Origin: Synchiropus splendidus
Taxonomy: Eukaryota > Chordata > Actinopteri > Syngnathiformes > Callionymidae
Direction of reading: 5' to 3'
DNA: 64,000 nucleotides
NCBI RefSeq assembly: GCF_027744825.2
Contig: NC_071335.1
Coordinates: forward strand, 17,178,501 to 17,242,500
This document shows positions 22,958 to 34,703 of the stretch, in pieces. A program made the translations under genes and the position numbers. The notes under the pieces were generated by a model, which was not told the origin of the DNA, made no database searches, and saw nothing but the letters and a program-made list of their open reading frames with translations. The number at the start of each line of letters is the position of its first letter. The first letter of the stretch is position 1.

Positions 22958-25900
22958 ATGGGTGCTCAGAGTAGTCCCGTCAAGAGTTACGACTACCTTT
23001 TGAAATTTCTTCTGGTTGGAGACAGTGATGTTGGGAAGGGTGAGATACTGGAGAGCCTGCAGGATGGCTCAGTGGAGTCTCCTTACGCCTACAGCAGTGG
23101 TAAGTAGTTGGGATTTTCACGCCCATAATTGGTACATAATTTCAGCTGTCGTTTCAGGAATCGATTATAAGACCACAACGATATTGCTGGATGGAAGAAG
23201 AGTGAAATTGGAGTTGTGGTGAGCTTTGTTTTGTCCATTAATGCCTTTACTTTTTGAAGCTAGTCGGGGTCACAGCATTGGTTCTGTGAACATTGAAAGG
23301 GTGGTAACCAGAATGGACAGACAAAAAAACTCGCTCTGTGTCTGATTTTGCTCCGATCTATCAGATTCAGCAACGGCCTGCTGCCTTTTCAACAGCTTCA
23401 GTTTACATGCTGTCGCTGACACTGTTGTTTGTGTCTCCAGTTTTTCATGTTTTTAGGAAGCAGAGAGTAGACTAAATTACCGCAGGTGTTTATTGTGTTT
23501 TCTAATCGAATGTGTTTTTCTCGCAGGGACACTTCAGGCCAGGGGCGCTTCTGCACCATTTTCAGGTCATATTCACGAGGAGCACAGGTTGCGATTGATC
23601 CCTGATGAGATTTGAACCTCCGTTTACTGGCTGTAAACTTCATCGTGGTTCTCTCTTCCCTCAGGGTATTCTGCTTGTGTATGACATCACCAATGGCTGG
23701 TCCTTTGATGGCATTGATCGCTGGATCAGAGAAATTGATGAGGCAAGTGACCGGCTTCACCCTTGCTTGTGTCACATGAATAAAATATCTGCCCAAACAT
23801 CAGCTGACAATTCAGAGTGTGTATGACGTTTGTGATTCACACACGTGGAGGTCATTTCAGACGGGAATTATTCACAGTGACATTGTTGATCAGGCTTGTG
23901 CTGCAGTCTGAAAGCGTCAGGGTATGGAGTGATGTCTCTGCCCTCGATATTTGAATACAAAAAAAAAAAATCATTCTGAAAAATTACGTTTTGATGCCCT
24001 GACTCCGGTCCACTAGTGACATTGCATTCAATGTCGTTGGAGGATATTGGACATTTGAAATGTGATCACAGAATCATACAGCGTGGCATTATTTACTTCT
24101 TTTACATGGTGTTTGATGGCAAGTTGCACCTTAAATAGCATGTAGATTGGAGCAGTGTGTTGTATCTGCACTTTCTCTCTGACTAATCCACATATTCATG
24201 TGTTGGCAAGTTTTGGAAAAAAACAGAATTCAAAAATACAATTTGAAAACGAAAGAAAAAAAATCATATTACTATTAATGTTCTGGCTATATTGAAAACT
24301 TTTTAGAATACTGTCTGAAACTTTTTTTCGTATTCAAACCTTTGTAACAGGGCGTCATTTTTTGGAATGAATTTGAGTTTGAGTTGTGATGTTTACAGGC
24401 AAAATTGAAATTCTGCTGCTGTAAAAACACATGTATACGAGGATTAGTCAGGTGGATGTCGGAGGACTAGTGCTGACACAACACACTGCTCCATTCTACT
24501 TGCTATTTAAAGCGCAACTCGCCATCAAACACGACATGAAAGAATGAATAAATATATAATGCCATGCTGTATGATTCTGTGGTCACATTTCAGTTGTCCA
24601 ATTTCCTCCAACATCATTGAATGCGACGTCTCTAGTGGACCGGAGTCTGCATCAGAACATCATTTTTCGGAATGATATATTTTTTTCAAATTCAATTCAA
24701 TTCAAATCTAGATGGCAGAGATATCCCCCCATATATAGGGTAAAGAAAGTGTTTTGTTGGTGGTGGTGTCAGGTGCTGAGAGCAGGGGAGGTTAATCTTA
24801 TGGGTCTCTGTAGTAAATTATAGCTTTCAAATGAGTGACTGACCTAGAGATTCACAGTGTGTTTGATGTTGAGGCCCTCAATTCTTATGGAGTGCTAAAG
24901 TGTTAATAATGTGCGGTTTGTTGCTGACTTTTTCCTCGCTGCTGTCAAACATTGTTGCTACGTCTCTTCAAGAATTCACTCTCTCGTTGCAAAACAAAAT
25001 CATTTTAATCCTGTCAAACGTGTCCAGTTTGATGCCGAGTAGATCCCACACTCTCGAGTCGATAATCCCTGTGATATTTCCATGATAATCCAGTGCAGTC
25101 CATTCAGGCGAGAAGCCTTGGATACTGGTGGATTAGTGTTTTATTCAGCGCTTAAGCCATCGTTCTTTCTCTTCAGGCACATTAGCTTAGCATATAACTC
25201 AGCCCGACTGTTGCGTGCAGTTGAACTCAAAGTCAATGAAGATGTCTTTCTTTCTGGGTTCGATGAAACTGACTTCATTGGATGAAATCATCCAACCATT
25301 CAATTATTTATTATGCTGTTATAATGCTTGTTGCTCACCTTCTTTTCAGCACGATATTGAGGATAACAAGTTTTGCTGTTCCTCCCGCAGCATGCCCCGG
25401 GTGTTCCCAGGATCCTGGTGGGGAACCGCCTTCACCTGGCGTTCAAGCGGCAGGTTCCCACAGAGCAGGCCAGAGCGTACGCGGAGAAGAACTCCATGAC
25501 TTTCTTCGAGGTCAGCCCGCTCTGCAACTTCAACGTGATCGAATCCTTCACCGAGCTGTCGCGGATCGTGCTGATGCGGCACGGGATGGAGAAGTTCTGG
25601 AGGCCCAACAGAGGTGAGTCTGCAGCTGGACAGTAAAACATAGTTGTTTCACTGTGTCCTGACACTGGCCTCGACTGTCCTCTCCAGTCTTCAGCCTCCA
25701 GGATCTGTGCTGCCGCTCCATCGTCTCCTGCACCCCGGTCCATCTCATCGACAAACTGCCCCTCCCCGTGGCCATCAAATCCCACCTCAAGTCCTTCTCC
25801 ATGGCCAATGGCATGAACGCAGTCATGATGCACGGACGCTCCTACTCTGTAGCCAACAGCGCGGCAGGAAGCAGCAGTGGCAGCGGGAGCAAAGCCAACA

Positions 25901-25992
25901 GTCTCAAGCGGTCCAAGTCCTTCAGGCCTCCACAGAGTCCTCCCAAAAACTCCTCGTCCTCTTCCTCCAAGGGGAACTGCAAGATCTCGTAG
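22958..25992 (+). CDS. rab40c: RAB40C, Rab-like GTPase with SOCS box (Cullin-5 ligase substrate receptor)
   Basis: Six exons: 22958-23099, 23158-23218, 23527-23587, 23665-23742, 25391-25613, 25688-25992. Phases close and give 289 residues (human 281). The protein has [17 protein letters not shown], the P-loop [49 protein letters not shown], then a SOCS box with [15 protein letters not shown]. The tail is Ser-rich with RPPQSPPKN and ends in CKIS, a prenylation motif. I take the ATG before GAQSS as start by homology; in-frame ATGs at 22955 and 22946 are alternatives. Human-like tokens ([24 protein letters not shown]) favour the C paralogue over B. It recruits substrates to a CUL5 ubiquitin ligase. 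Intron 4 uses a GC donor and holds a foldback element. wfikkn1 follows, as in human 16p13.3. Confidence 0.96.
23950..24705. mobile_element. Large foldback (inverted-repeat) element in rab40c intron 4
   Basis: The arms are about 23950-24210 and about 24425-24705. The left arm has 'gactccggtccactagtgac', 'acagaatcatacagc' and 'gtgtttgatggcaagttg'. The right arm holds their complements in reverse order ('tctctagtggaccggagtc', 'gctgtatgattctgtgg', 'cgcaactcgccatcaaacac'). Similarity continues through 'gactaatcc'/'ggattagtc'. The spacer is about 215 bp. There is no coding capacity, so it is a non-autonomous foldback transposon or MITE. Confidence 0.8.
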
Positions 25993-26068
25993 TGACGTCT
26001 GGGATTGCGGCGAGTCGACCGCATTGTTGCACCGCAAGTCACATCATATGGCGTGAAACCGCCTGCCA

Positions 26069-26093
26069 CCTTTTTTTTTTTTTTTTTTTTTTT
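26069..26093 (+). repeat. Poly-T tract in the rab40c 3' UTR
   Basis: An uninterrupted run of about 24 T lies some 80 bases after the rab40c stop codon. Confidence 0.85.
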
Positions 26094-26827
26094 ACCCAAT
26101 TGATAGTGACACCGCTCGCTGGCGCCACCTTGTGGACCTTAACAGACTCACTGTGATCGGGTGGGATTTCGCTGGCGCAGAACCACAGAATCCAGCACCA
26201 CTTTTGCCTGCTAACACTACAAATATGTGGACTGATCTTAGGAATTTGGTAAATGAATGTTTATATTGATATTTAACTTGTAAATAGTCTGTGCTTATTT
26301 TCTTGTTTCGGGGAGGAACCTCCTTCTGCTCCGACTGCTTGCTTTCTCCCCGTGGTTGTGGATGACTCACCTCATTTATGACATTCCTTCTTTGCTACCT
26401 TCACTTGCACAATCCGTTAAGCATTCAAACACAATTACCTACAAATGTGGAGCGACTTTCTCACAAGGACTTCCCGACGCTCTTTCCCCATTTGCTTTGG
26501 ATTCACGGACATGTCGCATCGTTTGTTCCTCCACCTGCTGCTGCATTGGATGATCTCTGAGCATGTGTTTAGTTTCATGAAGACACTCCATTTATCATGT
26601 AGTTGTGTGCTGAACGGAGGAGTCGGTGCTCACGTGTACAGAATGTTCACTCAGTTGTGAAAAAAGTTGTGCAATCTCAATTCTCTTCGTGAATTGATGA
26701 GATTAATATTTTAATATTGTCTTTTTTGAACCTTTTCGATCTCTGCTATGTATTTATGAATGTAAAACAATATTCTGTTCCTTCACCGTGGCCATTTACA
26801 GTTGGAGGTGGACTCTTTACCTCTGCC

Positions 26828-26866
26828 TGCGTGTGTGTGTGTGTGCGTGTGTGCGTGCGTGTCAGT
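26828..26866 (+). repeat. Imperfect (TG)n/(CGTG) tract in the rab40c 3' region
   Basis: Alternating 'gtgtgtgtgtgtgtgcgtgt' type sequence lies about 840 bases after the rab40c stop codon. Confidence 0.8.
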
Positions 26867-27136
26867 GTGTCTGTACCTCGGCGGTTTTGAAACCTCGTCA
26901 TTGTCCAACTTTTATTCTCACTGTCGATGTAATCACTAAGGTCACGTTGCCATGGAAACTAAGCTACAATTTTGTTTTTCGGAAGCATTTCTCTCTGGTG
27001 GAAAAAATGTAAAGGGCACAAATTTAATAATAAAAACAGTAAATATTTTGTAATATTTGAATACTGGTGAAACTTAATATGCCATTTTTACTTCACTATT
27101 CCTGCTCTGACAAGTTTGTGGAGAAACAATGAGGGG

Positions 27137-27142
27137 AATAAA
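27137..27142 (+). terminator. Polyadenylation signal of rab40c
   Basis: AATAAA followed by a GT/T-rich stretch lies about 1.15 kb after the stop codon. An AT-rich 'aataataaaaac' near 27025-27035 is an alternative. Confidence 0.5.
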
Positions 27143-27799
27143 AACTGGTGCACAATGTCCTCTAGTGTGAACGTTTTTTTTCATTATTAATAGGTTATAA
27201 ACCTTTCCCCCCTGTAACAAGTGACCTAGTGGAACCCACATTCTTCTGTTCTACGTGTGTGAAGCCCTCTAAGGCTTCGTCCAATAACAACGTACCTAAC
27301 AGAACTTGTAACCTTCACCTCTCTGAAGTTAGTAAAACCTTGTAAGACACATCGCTATCGGATGAAGCCATGGAGGGCTCCGTGCACTGAAGAAGAATGC
27401 TACTCATACCATTACTAATATTTGTGACTTCTCCTGTGAATGTAAATCGCATTCTATTTTTATTTAAAATTGTATTTTTTATGTTAGGTGGGTGAAAATG
27501 ACGCTCAAATTGCATTCTATTTTTGTACTTGCTGTGTTGTCCTACTGCCTTCCAGCTCCTAAATTTCTCCCATATATTACTTTAAGTAAGTGCATTGCTT
27601 CAAGAATGCATATTAAACAATTCGCTTAATGGCATTACATTGAACTTTTTTTATAAGGACTTTTTCTGATTGAAGTACAATGTCATGGCAACAGAGTTAC
27701 ACTCTCCCTAAATTGCTGTTGAAATAATGAACAAACATGAACACTTACAAATGCATTGTGGCATTTTGTGCTGAGTCAACAAAAAGTGCAGCAGCAAAT

Positions 27800-28330
27800 C
27801 TGCCTCCCTAATCCTCACGTCATGCTTCACTGCATCTGTGAACCTCATAAGCTCTTCTCCATCTCCCAAATTCTTCGTCCACGACGGCTCCCGTCTCTCC
27901 TCTCCTCCACATGTCGAAACCTCCGTAACTTTCTCTCCAAATTAGCTCTCCCTCTGATGTACCCATTCATCCTTCTGAGTCACTCCCAATGACAACCTGA
28001 GCATCTTGAACTCTGACTCTTCTATCTCTGCATCTTGTCAATATGTCGCTCTCCAAACCTGACATCATGGCTGCTCTCTACTGTCTCCAACAGTTCCACC
28101 CTGCTGACACTCTCCTCCTCACCTGCCATGAAATCCATTCCTCTGGACGTTTGACCCTAAATATTTGGACTGTTTTCACAACATCCCTGCATCTTGCCTC
28201 TTCCTCCTGCCTCCCTCTCCTTCATACACATACACACAACTGACTTTCAATTCTGTCCTCATCCACACTCACAACAAATCAAACATAGCCTTTGTTATTT
28301 TTTCACTTTGTTGGTCACTGCAATCGAACA
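27800..28330 (-). mobile_element. Degraded RTE-type LINE fragment
   Basis: The plus strand reads 'acatgtcgaaacctccgtaa', 'ctctgatgtacccattcat', 'gagtcactcccaatgacaac' and 'ctgagcatcttgaactctga'. These match the antisense of teleost RTE-type reverse-transcriptase sequence ('cctctgatgtactcattc', 'gtcactcccaatga-aa'). The frame is destroyed by indels. The fragment is related to the one at about 10440-10760. Confidence 0.55.
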
Positions 28331-29249
28331 TCTCATATTAAATATCACACATCTTCACTTTGTTTCTGTCATTGGAGGAAACAGGGGTGGGTGATTAATT
28401 TGCCTTATAGGTACTATGAGTGATGAAACACAAGTATAAGTAGAATACTTTAGAAATATCTAAGAAAAGAAGAAGAGAGAAAAAAAAGAGCAGTTCCATA
28501 TCCAGAATTGTACAGACTGAGTATTAGTTGGTAAAAAAAAAAAAATAATAATAATAACAAATATTTATTTCATTCACTTGCATTTTTAATGAATGTTATA
28601 GATGTATATGAAACACACAAATATTTTATGATTTACTAAAAAGAAGATGCAAATCAAAATCAATGTTAGTAGCGGAGGGGAATCAGAACACAACAGAATG
28701 GCAAAGACAATAAAATGAAATAGTTCAGTGGTAACTCTTTGCTTTTTATAATGAAAATGACAATGAACAATAAAAGAAAAATGTTGAAGTATTTGTTGCA
28801 GTTCACCTCATGAGTGGAAAGTGTCATGTATGGCCCTCGGTCTGCACTTTGTATAGTAAGTTTAAATACGAGATAATGGTCACATAGTTATTTTTATTTT
28901 TATTTAAAGATCTGAAGATTCATTTGCATACATGTTCTTAAAAAACATTATATATCAGTATGGATAAACATGTCACACAAACACCCAATAACCAACAACC
29001 TGCGGTGATTTATATTTAAAGCAATAATACATTCAAAATGAATAATGAGGAAAAGAAGAAATCAGTTGTCCACTTGATGGTAAAGTAAAATGATTTTCCC
29101 GAGCAGCAAAGCTGTGAACATGCCCTACAAGTCGAATCAAGGTCATTGTGCGACTCTACTCTGTGCAGTCTGGGGCCTCGGTGATCCACTGGTGGGGGGT
29201 CGCTGAATTGATTATCCGTCCTCTCTGTATTGGCCACTTGGCTTTATTT

Positions 29250-29900
29250 TCCGGGAGCACCGGGTCCTGTCCCCCGGAGCCTGAATGCAACCCCGGTCAA
29301 AAGTCAGGCCGGGGTTGCGGGGTCACTGCGGATGAAAAGGCGCGGGGAGCCGCGCAGCCGCCCGCGGACAAAGACGCAGCGCCTCGCTATTGAGCCTGTG
29401 TGGCTCCGCGCGTTCCCACCGCACCGAGGCTTCCCTGAGCTGCGTGTGAATGAGCGAGGGGCGGTTAATGGTCCGGTCTAGACGTGTCGCGCGGGGACAT
29501 GATGGGACACGCCTCGCGTTCGTAAACACCAGTCCTTCCTCGGGCCACTTTCATTGGGGAAGCGTGCGTAAAAGTGTGCGTCACGTCGCACCGCGACCTC
29601 ACAAACGCAGCATTCTCATGTCACCGGAGCGTTTGTCTGCGCGCCTTCGGTTATGGGGACCGCCTCCCTTTGATCTTTTACTATGTTTGTCCAGTTGTGC
29701 TCGGTGTCGCTTCATAAAAGTCTCAGACGGTTCAGGAACACGGAGGCGGTCAGGGTGGGCTGCCCTCTCCACCTCCATTCACACCCCGATGTCGCCTCCT
29801 CATTGTCCAGCTCTGCGCCCACTCCCGGAGCAACGCTCCACTGGAAACACTGCGACTTGCTGCGCTCCTCTCAGGACAAACCTTTCGTGGAGAACTAACC
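29250..29900 (+). promoter_or_regulatory. CpG-rich putative promoter of wfikkn1
   Basis: This block has far more C+G and CpG than the AT-rich DNA on its left (for example 'gcggggagccgcgcagccgc'). It lies immediately upstream of the wfikkn1 start, the usual form of a vertebrate CpG-island promoter. The transcription start is not determined. Confidence 0.5.
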
Positions 29901-29978
29901 CTTGTTGGATGATCGGAAGCAGGTTTTAATAAACGCCTGTGAACGGTATGGAAATACTCAGGGAAGGACTCGACCATT

Positions 29979-32101
29979 ATGTTTAAGTACCTTTCACCAT
30001 TTCTGCCGCGTGAAAAGGACCAAAGTGGAGTGAAGGTGAAGCCCCCAGGACCAGGATGGATGTGTCTGTGGATTCTCCTGGCGTGGGGCCTCCCAGGGCT
30101 GTGTGTGGCTGCCAGTGTGGCTGGAACCAAAGTGGAGCACGAAGGCCTCTGTCCCAACAAGCTCAACAATAACCTGTGGGTGGATGCCCAGAGCACCTGC
30201 GAGAGGGAGTGCAACATCGACCAGGTGATGTGATCCATGTTTCTGTGTGATGAACGAGGGCTGGGGAGGAGAGAAAAGAGGGGCAGCTGAGGGTGAAGGA
30301 GACTGAGGGTAGTTAGAAGAGTAGCTGTTGGTTTGTAAAAGAAAACCACAGGAGAGGGGAGGCATCAGATGGAGACAAGGTGGAGATGGTGAAGGTCACA
30401 TGGAGCGGTGGAGAAAAGAATGCAGCCATGGTGGAAGAGTGAAGAACAACAGGGGTGAAGGTGTGAAGGGAGAGGTGGGAGTGGCAGGAAAGAGAGTGAT
30501 GAGCAGAAGTAGGATGAGAGGCAGTAAAGCTCTCCAGTGCTTTGGCTCCACATGGTCCATGACTGTGGTGGTGTGCTTGTGTCCAGGACTGTGCCGACTT
30601 TGAGAAGTGCTGCACCAACGTCTGCGGCCTCCTCAGCTGCGTGGCCGCGCGCTTCTCCGACGGTTCATCAGCTCAGCCGCAGGGCGCTGGGGAAAACGCA
30701 GAGACCACGGCGGTGTCGACGGCCACCTGCGATGGGTTCATCTGCAGCCAGCAGGGGGCGACCTGCGACATATGGGACGGCCAGCCCATCTGCAAGTGCC
30801 AGGACCGCTGCGAGAAGGAGCCCAACTTCACCTGCGCCTCGGACGGCCTCACTTACTTCAACCGCTGCTTCATGGACGCGGAGGCTTGCATCCGGGGGGT
30901 GAGCCTCACCGTGGTCACCTGCCGCTTCTACCTGGCCGGGCCGCACACCAGCCCACTGCCCCAGGATACCACGGCAAACCCCACGCCCACGTCCTCGCAG
31001 GAGGACCCCTTACCGCCCACCTTGTACTCCAACCCCCACCACCAGTCCATCTACGTCGGGGGCACCGTCAGCTTCCACTGTGACGTCTTTGGAGTTCCAA
31101 GACCGGATGTGACATGGGAGAAGCAGAGCGAACGGCGGGAGCGGCTGGTCATGAGGCCCGATCAGATGTACGGCAACGTGGTCATCACCAACATCGGGCA
31201 ACTTGTCATCTACAACGCTCAGGTGTGGGACACCGGCATCTACACCTGCATCGCTCGGAACTCGGCAGGAGTCCTTCGCGCAGACTACCCGCTGTCAGTC
31301 ATCCGCAGAGCTGAGGACGACTTCTCCGAAGATCCAGAGATGCCCATGGGGCGGCCCTTCTCTCCAGCCGACTGTCTGGCAGAGCTGGACCAGAGGGTGT
31401 GCAGCGGGGAGCGCCATGTGGACTGGTACTACGACAGCAAAGTCGGCTCCTGCTTGGCTTTCAGCAACGGTGGATGTGATGACAGTCGGAACAGATTCGA
31501 GACCTACGAGGAATGCAAGGCCTCGTGCCAAAGGGAAGGGACGGGCATTTGCACCCTGCCTGCGGTCCAGGGACCCTGCAAGTCTTGGGAGGTACGCTGG
31601 GCCTGGAACCCCGTCATGAAGCTGTGCCAAGCCTTTGCCTACGGCGGCTGCCACGGAAACGCAAACAGCTTCCGCACGCAAAAGGAATGCGAGTCAAACT
31701 GCCCTCAAACCAAGAGAAAAGCCTGCAAGACGTGCCGGGTGAAGGGGAAGATGGTTCCCAGCTTGTGCCGCAGCGACTTCGCCATCGTGGGCCGGCTGAC
31801 CGAGCTGGTGGAGGATTTGGATTCCGGTCTGGCCCGATTCAGCTTAGAAGAGGTCCTCAGAGACGAGAAGATGGGGCTGACGTTCTTCAACACCAAACAC
31901 TTGGAGGTCACCATCGCCAAGATTGACTGGAGCTGCCCCTGCCCCAACATCACCATGGAGGAGAGCCCCCTGCTGGTGATGGGAGTGGTCCAAGACGGCA
32001 TGGCCATCGTCCAGTCGGACAGCTACGTCAGAGCCATCACCGAGCGCCGACTGAAGAGACTGCGGGACGTTGCGGTGAAAAAAGGCTGCCGGACGTCCTG
32101 A
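29979..32101 (+). CDS. wfikkn1: WFIKKN1, secreted WAP-follistatin/Kazal-Ig-Kunitz-Kunitz-NTR multidomain inhibitor
   Basis: Two exons, 29979-30224 (CAG|GTGATG donor) and 30587-32101 (TCCAG acceptor), give 586 residues. Domains in order: signal peptide (hydrophobic from about residue 28), WAP (about 58-102, CPNKLNNNLWVDAQSTC), Kazal/follistatin (about 130-194), Ig (about 228-320, Cys 247/303), Kunitz 1 (345-396), Kunitz 2 (404-454, P1 region GPCK) and NTR (about 462-586, CRSDFAIVGRLTE). Both Kunitz domains keep all six Cys. The family binds and inhibits myostatin (GDF8) and GDF11 extracellularly. RPDQMYGNVV, NIGQLV and SDFAIVGRLTE match WFIKKN1 better than WFIKKN2, and the rab40c and mettl26 neighbours agree. 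The first ATG adds about 27 residues before the signal peptide; the ATG at 30060 is a plausible alternative. AATAAA lies at 32213. Confidence 0.96.
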
Positions 32102-32212
32102 AAGTGCAACAGCTGGGCTGCTGTTGTGACGCTTGCATTCCACAGAGTTGTACTCTTAAGCTTTCTTGACTATTAGATTTTAGTTTTGCAAAAATGTTTG
32201 GCCATACTCACC

Positions 32213-32218
32213 AATAAA
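32213..32218 (+). terminator. Polyadenylation signal of wfikkn1
   Basis: AATAAA lies about 110 bases after the wfikkn1 stop codon, before the convergent mettl26 gene. Confidence 0.65.
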
Positions 32219-32506
32219 AGCCATTCAAGTAGCCAGTATCGGCTCAGATTCAGAAACAGTGTCCTCATTTTCAGGAGGCCAACAGATGGCGCTCTTGGTT
32301 TCATCGAATTAGTCGTTCAAAACGTTTCAAGACAGAAGCGCAGAAATATTGTCACGTGAACAAAAAGGAAGGTTTAGACAACATTAACTCATGAAACTTT
32401 GATGAAGATTTTCAACATTTTAAAACATTTGGCAGCGAATGAAGGAATCCCAAGGCCTCTCTTCTTCAGTGATAGTGATCAGTCTCCAGGTGAGGAATGG
32501 CTGGAA

Positions 32507-33816
32507 TCACACCAAGCTCTCCTTCCTGAAGAGAAGGCATTTGTTGTTCGCTGGCATGTCCACCTAGAAACAGAACACACAACCATGCATTTATCAGTAT
32601 CTAAAACGGTTCAGAAGCGGCTCGCAACTTACACATCTCTCCAGGAATAAACCATTTCTCTGGGCTATTGAGCTGAGCAGGGACACGTCTCGGAGACCCC
32701 ACTCCGAGTTCCTGGAAGAAGGACACAATCTCAATCGGCAGTTGCACACAACTTTAAACAGGAAAAATACCTTTGTCGAAGGCTGTAGTCAAAATCCACA
32801 TTACTCTGTGGGGTGATCTGACCATTCACGGCGTAGGGCTGATGGAACACACACACAGCTTGAACAAAACTGGCACACAACCTGAGAGCGTATTCGCGAA
32901 CTTCCACTCACCCCGTAAGTCAATAGCAGCCCCTGCGGCTTCAGCAGAGCTCCAGCTCCTTTGAATAAACCCTGGCAGAGGGGGAGAGGACGACCCCGGG
33001 CTCAGTCGTGACCTCATTGGTCAGCACACTTTTACACTAAGCAGCCATTCAAACCAACCTCGGTGCAGGACATCGCTGAGATGTGGATCATGTTAATGTT
33101 GACGACCAGATCCAGGGTCTCGGGGTGGATTCCTCCCCAGTGTTCGTGAGACTGAGAGGCATCCAGGTGAATCGGGGGCTTCACGTTCTCCAGCTGGTGG
33201 TGGGATCTGTACGCTTCTATACTGAGAGGTGCAACAGTGTCAGCCAGGTTTCAACATAAGGGATTTAAGCAACACACAGTGTTGTGTAGTTTGAAATTAG
33301 ATTCCACGTGACACACAGAAAGGTTATGTGTCAACACATCCAAGCGGAATGTTATATAACAATCCACTGCGACTCACTGTGGAAGATGAAGAGTTAAAAC
33401 ACTGACCAGAATGTTCGGCTTTGTGGCCGCTTTGGAAAGGACTGTGTGTCCAGGTAAAGGGGCACAGGTTGTAATAATCTCGGGATCCTTTCAAAAAGCC
33501 TAATAAAACAAATGTATTCATTCAAAACTCAGTGCGTCTTTTAGTGCCTTCAGGTGACTCGTGAATCGGAGCTTTTAGCGTCACGAATAACGGCTTCGTG
33601 TTGAGTGCTGTACTGATGGTACCTGGACAGAGACTGCAGGTCAAACTCGGACGGCTGCCAGGTGATGTTGGGCAGAGCCCGGGCGAAGTGCACGACGTGT
33701 TGTCCGGTCCCGGAGGAGATCTCCAGCGCCCGCAGGGCTCTCCGACCGTCCACGCACCCGCGCAACACCGACAGGATCGGCTCCTTGTTCCTCTCCGCCG
33801 CAGGAGCGTTTAGCAT
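32507..33816 (-). CDS. mettl26: Methyltransferase-like 26 (METTL26, C16orf13 family)
   Basis: Six exons: 33816-33623, 33221-33059, 32971-32912, 32838-32771, 32711-32633, 32563-32507. All phases close and give 206 residues (human 204). The start [15 protein letters not shown] aligns with human [30 protein letters not shown] is the SAM-binding motif I of a class I methyltransferase fold. It continues with [59 protein letters not shown] and [13 protein letters not shown]. The substrate is unknown for the family. The gene is convergent with wfikkn1 (stops about 405 bp apart), preserving the human 16p13.3 cluster. The frame is open upstream to 34101, but homology stops at the chosen ATG. The residue before the last exon is Cys (ERCVDMP) where human has Met; a donor two bases away would change it. 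Confidence 0.94.
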
Positions 33817-33960
33817 CTTGCCAAACAGCCACGGGAAACACCGTCGGGCGAAACGGTAAAGTTCGCGGTAGCTCTCCACCACAGCGTGACTTTCTAGAAC
33901 GCTACGGTGACTGTGAACGCAACACGGGCCTGGAGTGTTGTCGTGCCACTTCCGCGTTCG
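33600..33960 (-). promoter_or_regulatory. CpG-rich promoter and first-exon region of mettl26
   Basis: A local G+C- and CpG-rich block covers exon 1 and about 150 bases upstream ('cacccgcgcaacaccg', 'ccgtcgggcgaaacgg'). It contrasts with the AT-rich flanks and is consistent with a housekeeping CpG-island promoter. Confidence 0.4.
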
Positions 33961-34113
33961 TTCACGTGATCCATTCAACAACCAATGAGGAAGTACGGTG
34001 GCAACTGTCCACCGTTTACGTTTACGTTTACGAGGTTGGCGTTGAATTGGTTTTCTCAAATGGACAACGATCGGAATGCACAACAACAACAAAAAAAACA
34101 TCTGAAATAAAAC

Positions 34114-34119
34114 TTTATT
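34114..34119 (-). terminator. Polyadenylation signal of the ccdc88-like gene
   Basis: AATAAA on the minus strand lies about 585 bases after the ccdc88-like stop codon. It is about 300 bases before the mettl26 ATG on the same strand, so the two genes sit in a tight tandem. Confidence 0.5.
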
Positions 34120-34703
34120 GTTTCTCGTTACATTTATTGACTGATAACATTTGACGACAGCACTTTACCCTCCGGAAAATAATATATGTAATGTGTGTGT
34201 CTGAGTACAATTTGGTCAAAAACATGTATCTTAGGAAGCCATGGTGACCTCTTATACCCATTAAACCTTTTTTATCTCAAGGATATAGGGAGCAGAGGAG
34301 AACAGAATGACTCAATATATTGTTGTAAAATATGAAAAATAGGTTGTACATCTAGGTGGTTGAAGTTGTGACATGAATTCTACTGGTCATTACAAAATGC
34401 ATCAACAAAGCTTTTAAATTTTTCACAAAACTTAGATAAAATTGAAATATAAATACACAGATGATCTAAAATAAATAACATTTTGTCCTGCTTACAAGTA
34501 GAAACATGAATCAAGGATGAAACAGTGCAGTGTTTTTGTAACAGAGGACGGAGGAAAACACAGAAGTTGGTAGTGTCACGAGAAGCTACCGCTTAGATGT
34601 GTACAACAGAGAGTCTGTGTAAAGGGAGAGTGTGAACAGTAACCTGAACTCTGGAATGATCAGGACATGACGTGCAAGTCTTTAGTGTGGAGCTCAGTCA
34701 TCT

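Larger units (their letters stand above)
27143..29978. other. Intergenic region rab40c to wfikkn1
   Basis: No gene is recognised. It contains a degraded RTE-type LINE fragment (about 27800-28330), an AT-rich block with small (AAT)n runs (28540-28560), and a G+C- and CpG-rich block at about 29250-29900 that is probably the wfikkn1 promoter and 5' UTR. Several short frames in the CpG block reflect base composition. Confidence 0.5.

Noticed and set aside
25432..26037. 201-residue minus-strand frame over the rab40c 3' exons
   Set aside because: It is antisense to rab40c exons 5 and 6, and its translation resembles nothing known.
29148..29929. Several overlapping frames in the CpG-rich block upstream of wfikkn1
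   Set aside because: They are open because of high G+C content, overlap on both strands and have no recognisable domains.
31513..31926. 137-residue plus-strand frame within wfikkn1
   Set aside because: It is an alternative frame of G+C-rich wfikkn1 coding sequence without its own similarity.
33817..34101. 95-residue upstream extension of mettl26, including a hydrophobic start
   Set aside because: Homology begins at the ATG at 33816. The extension runs into the ccdc88-like polyadenylation region and is Arg/Lys-rich by chance.
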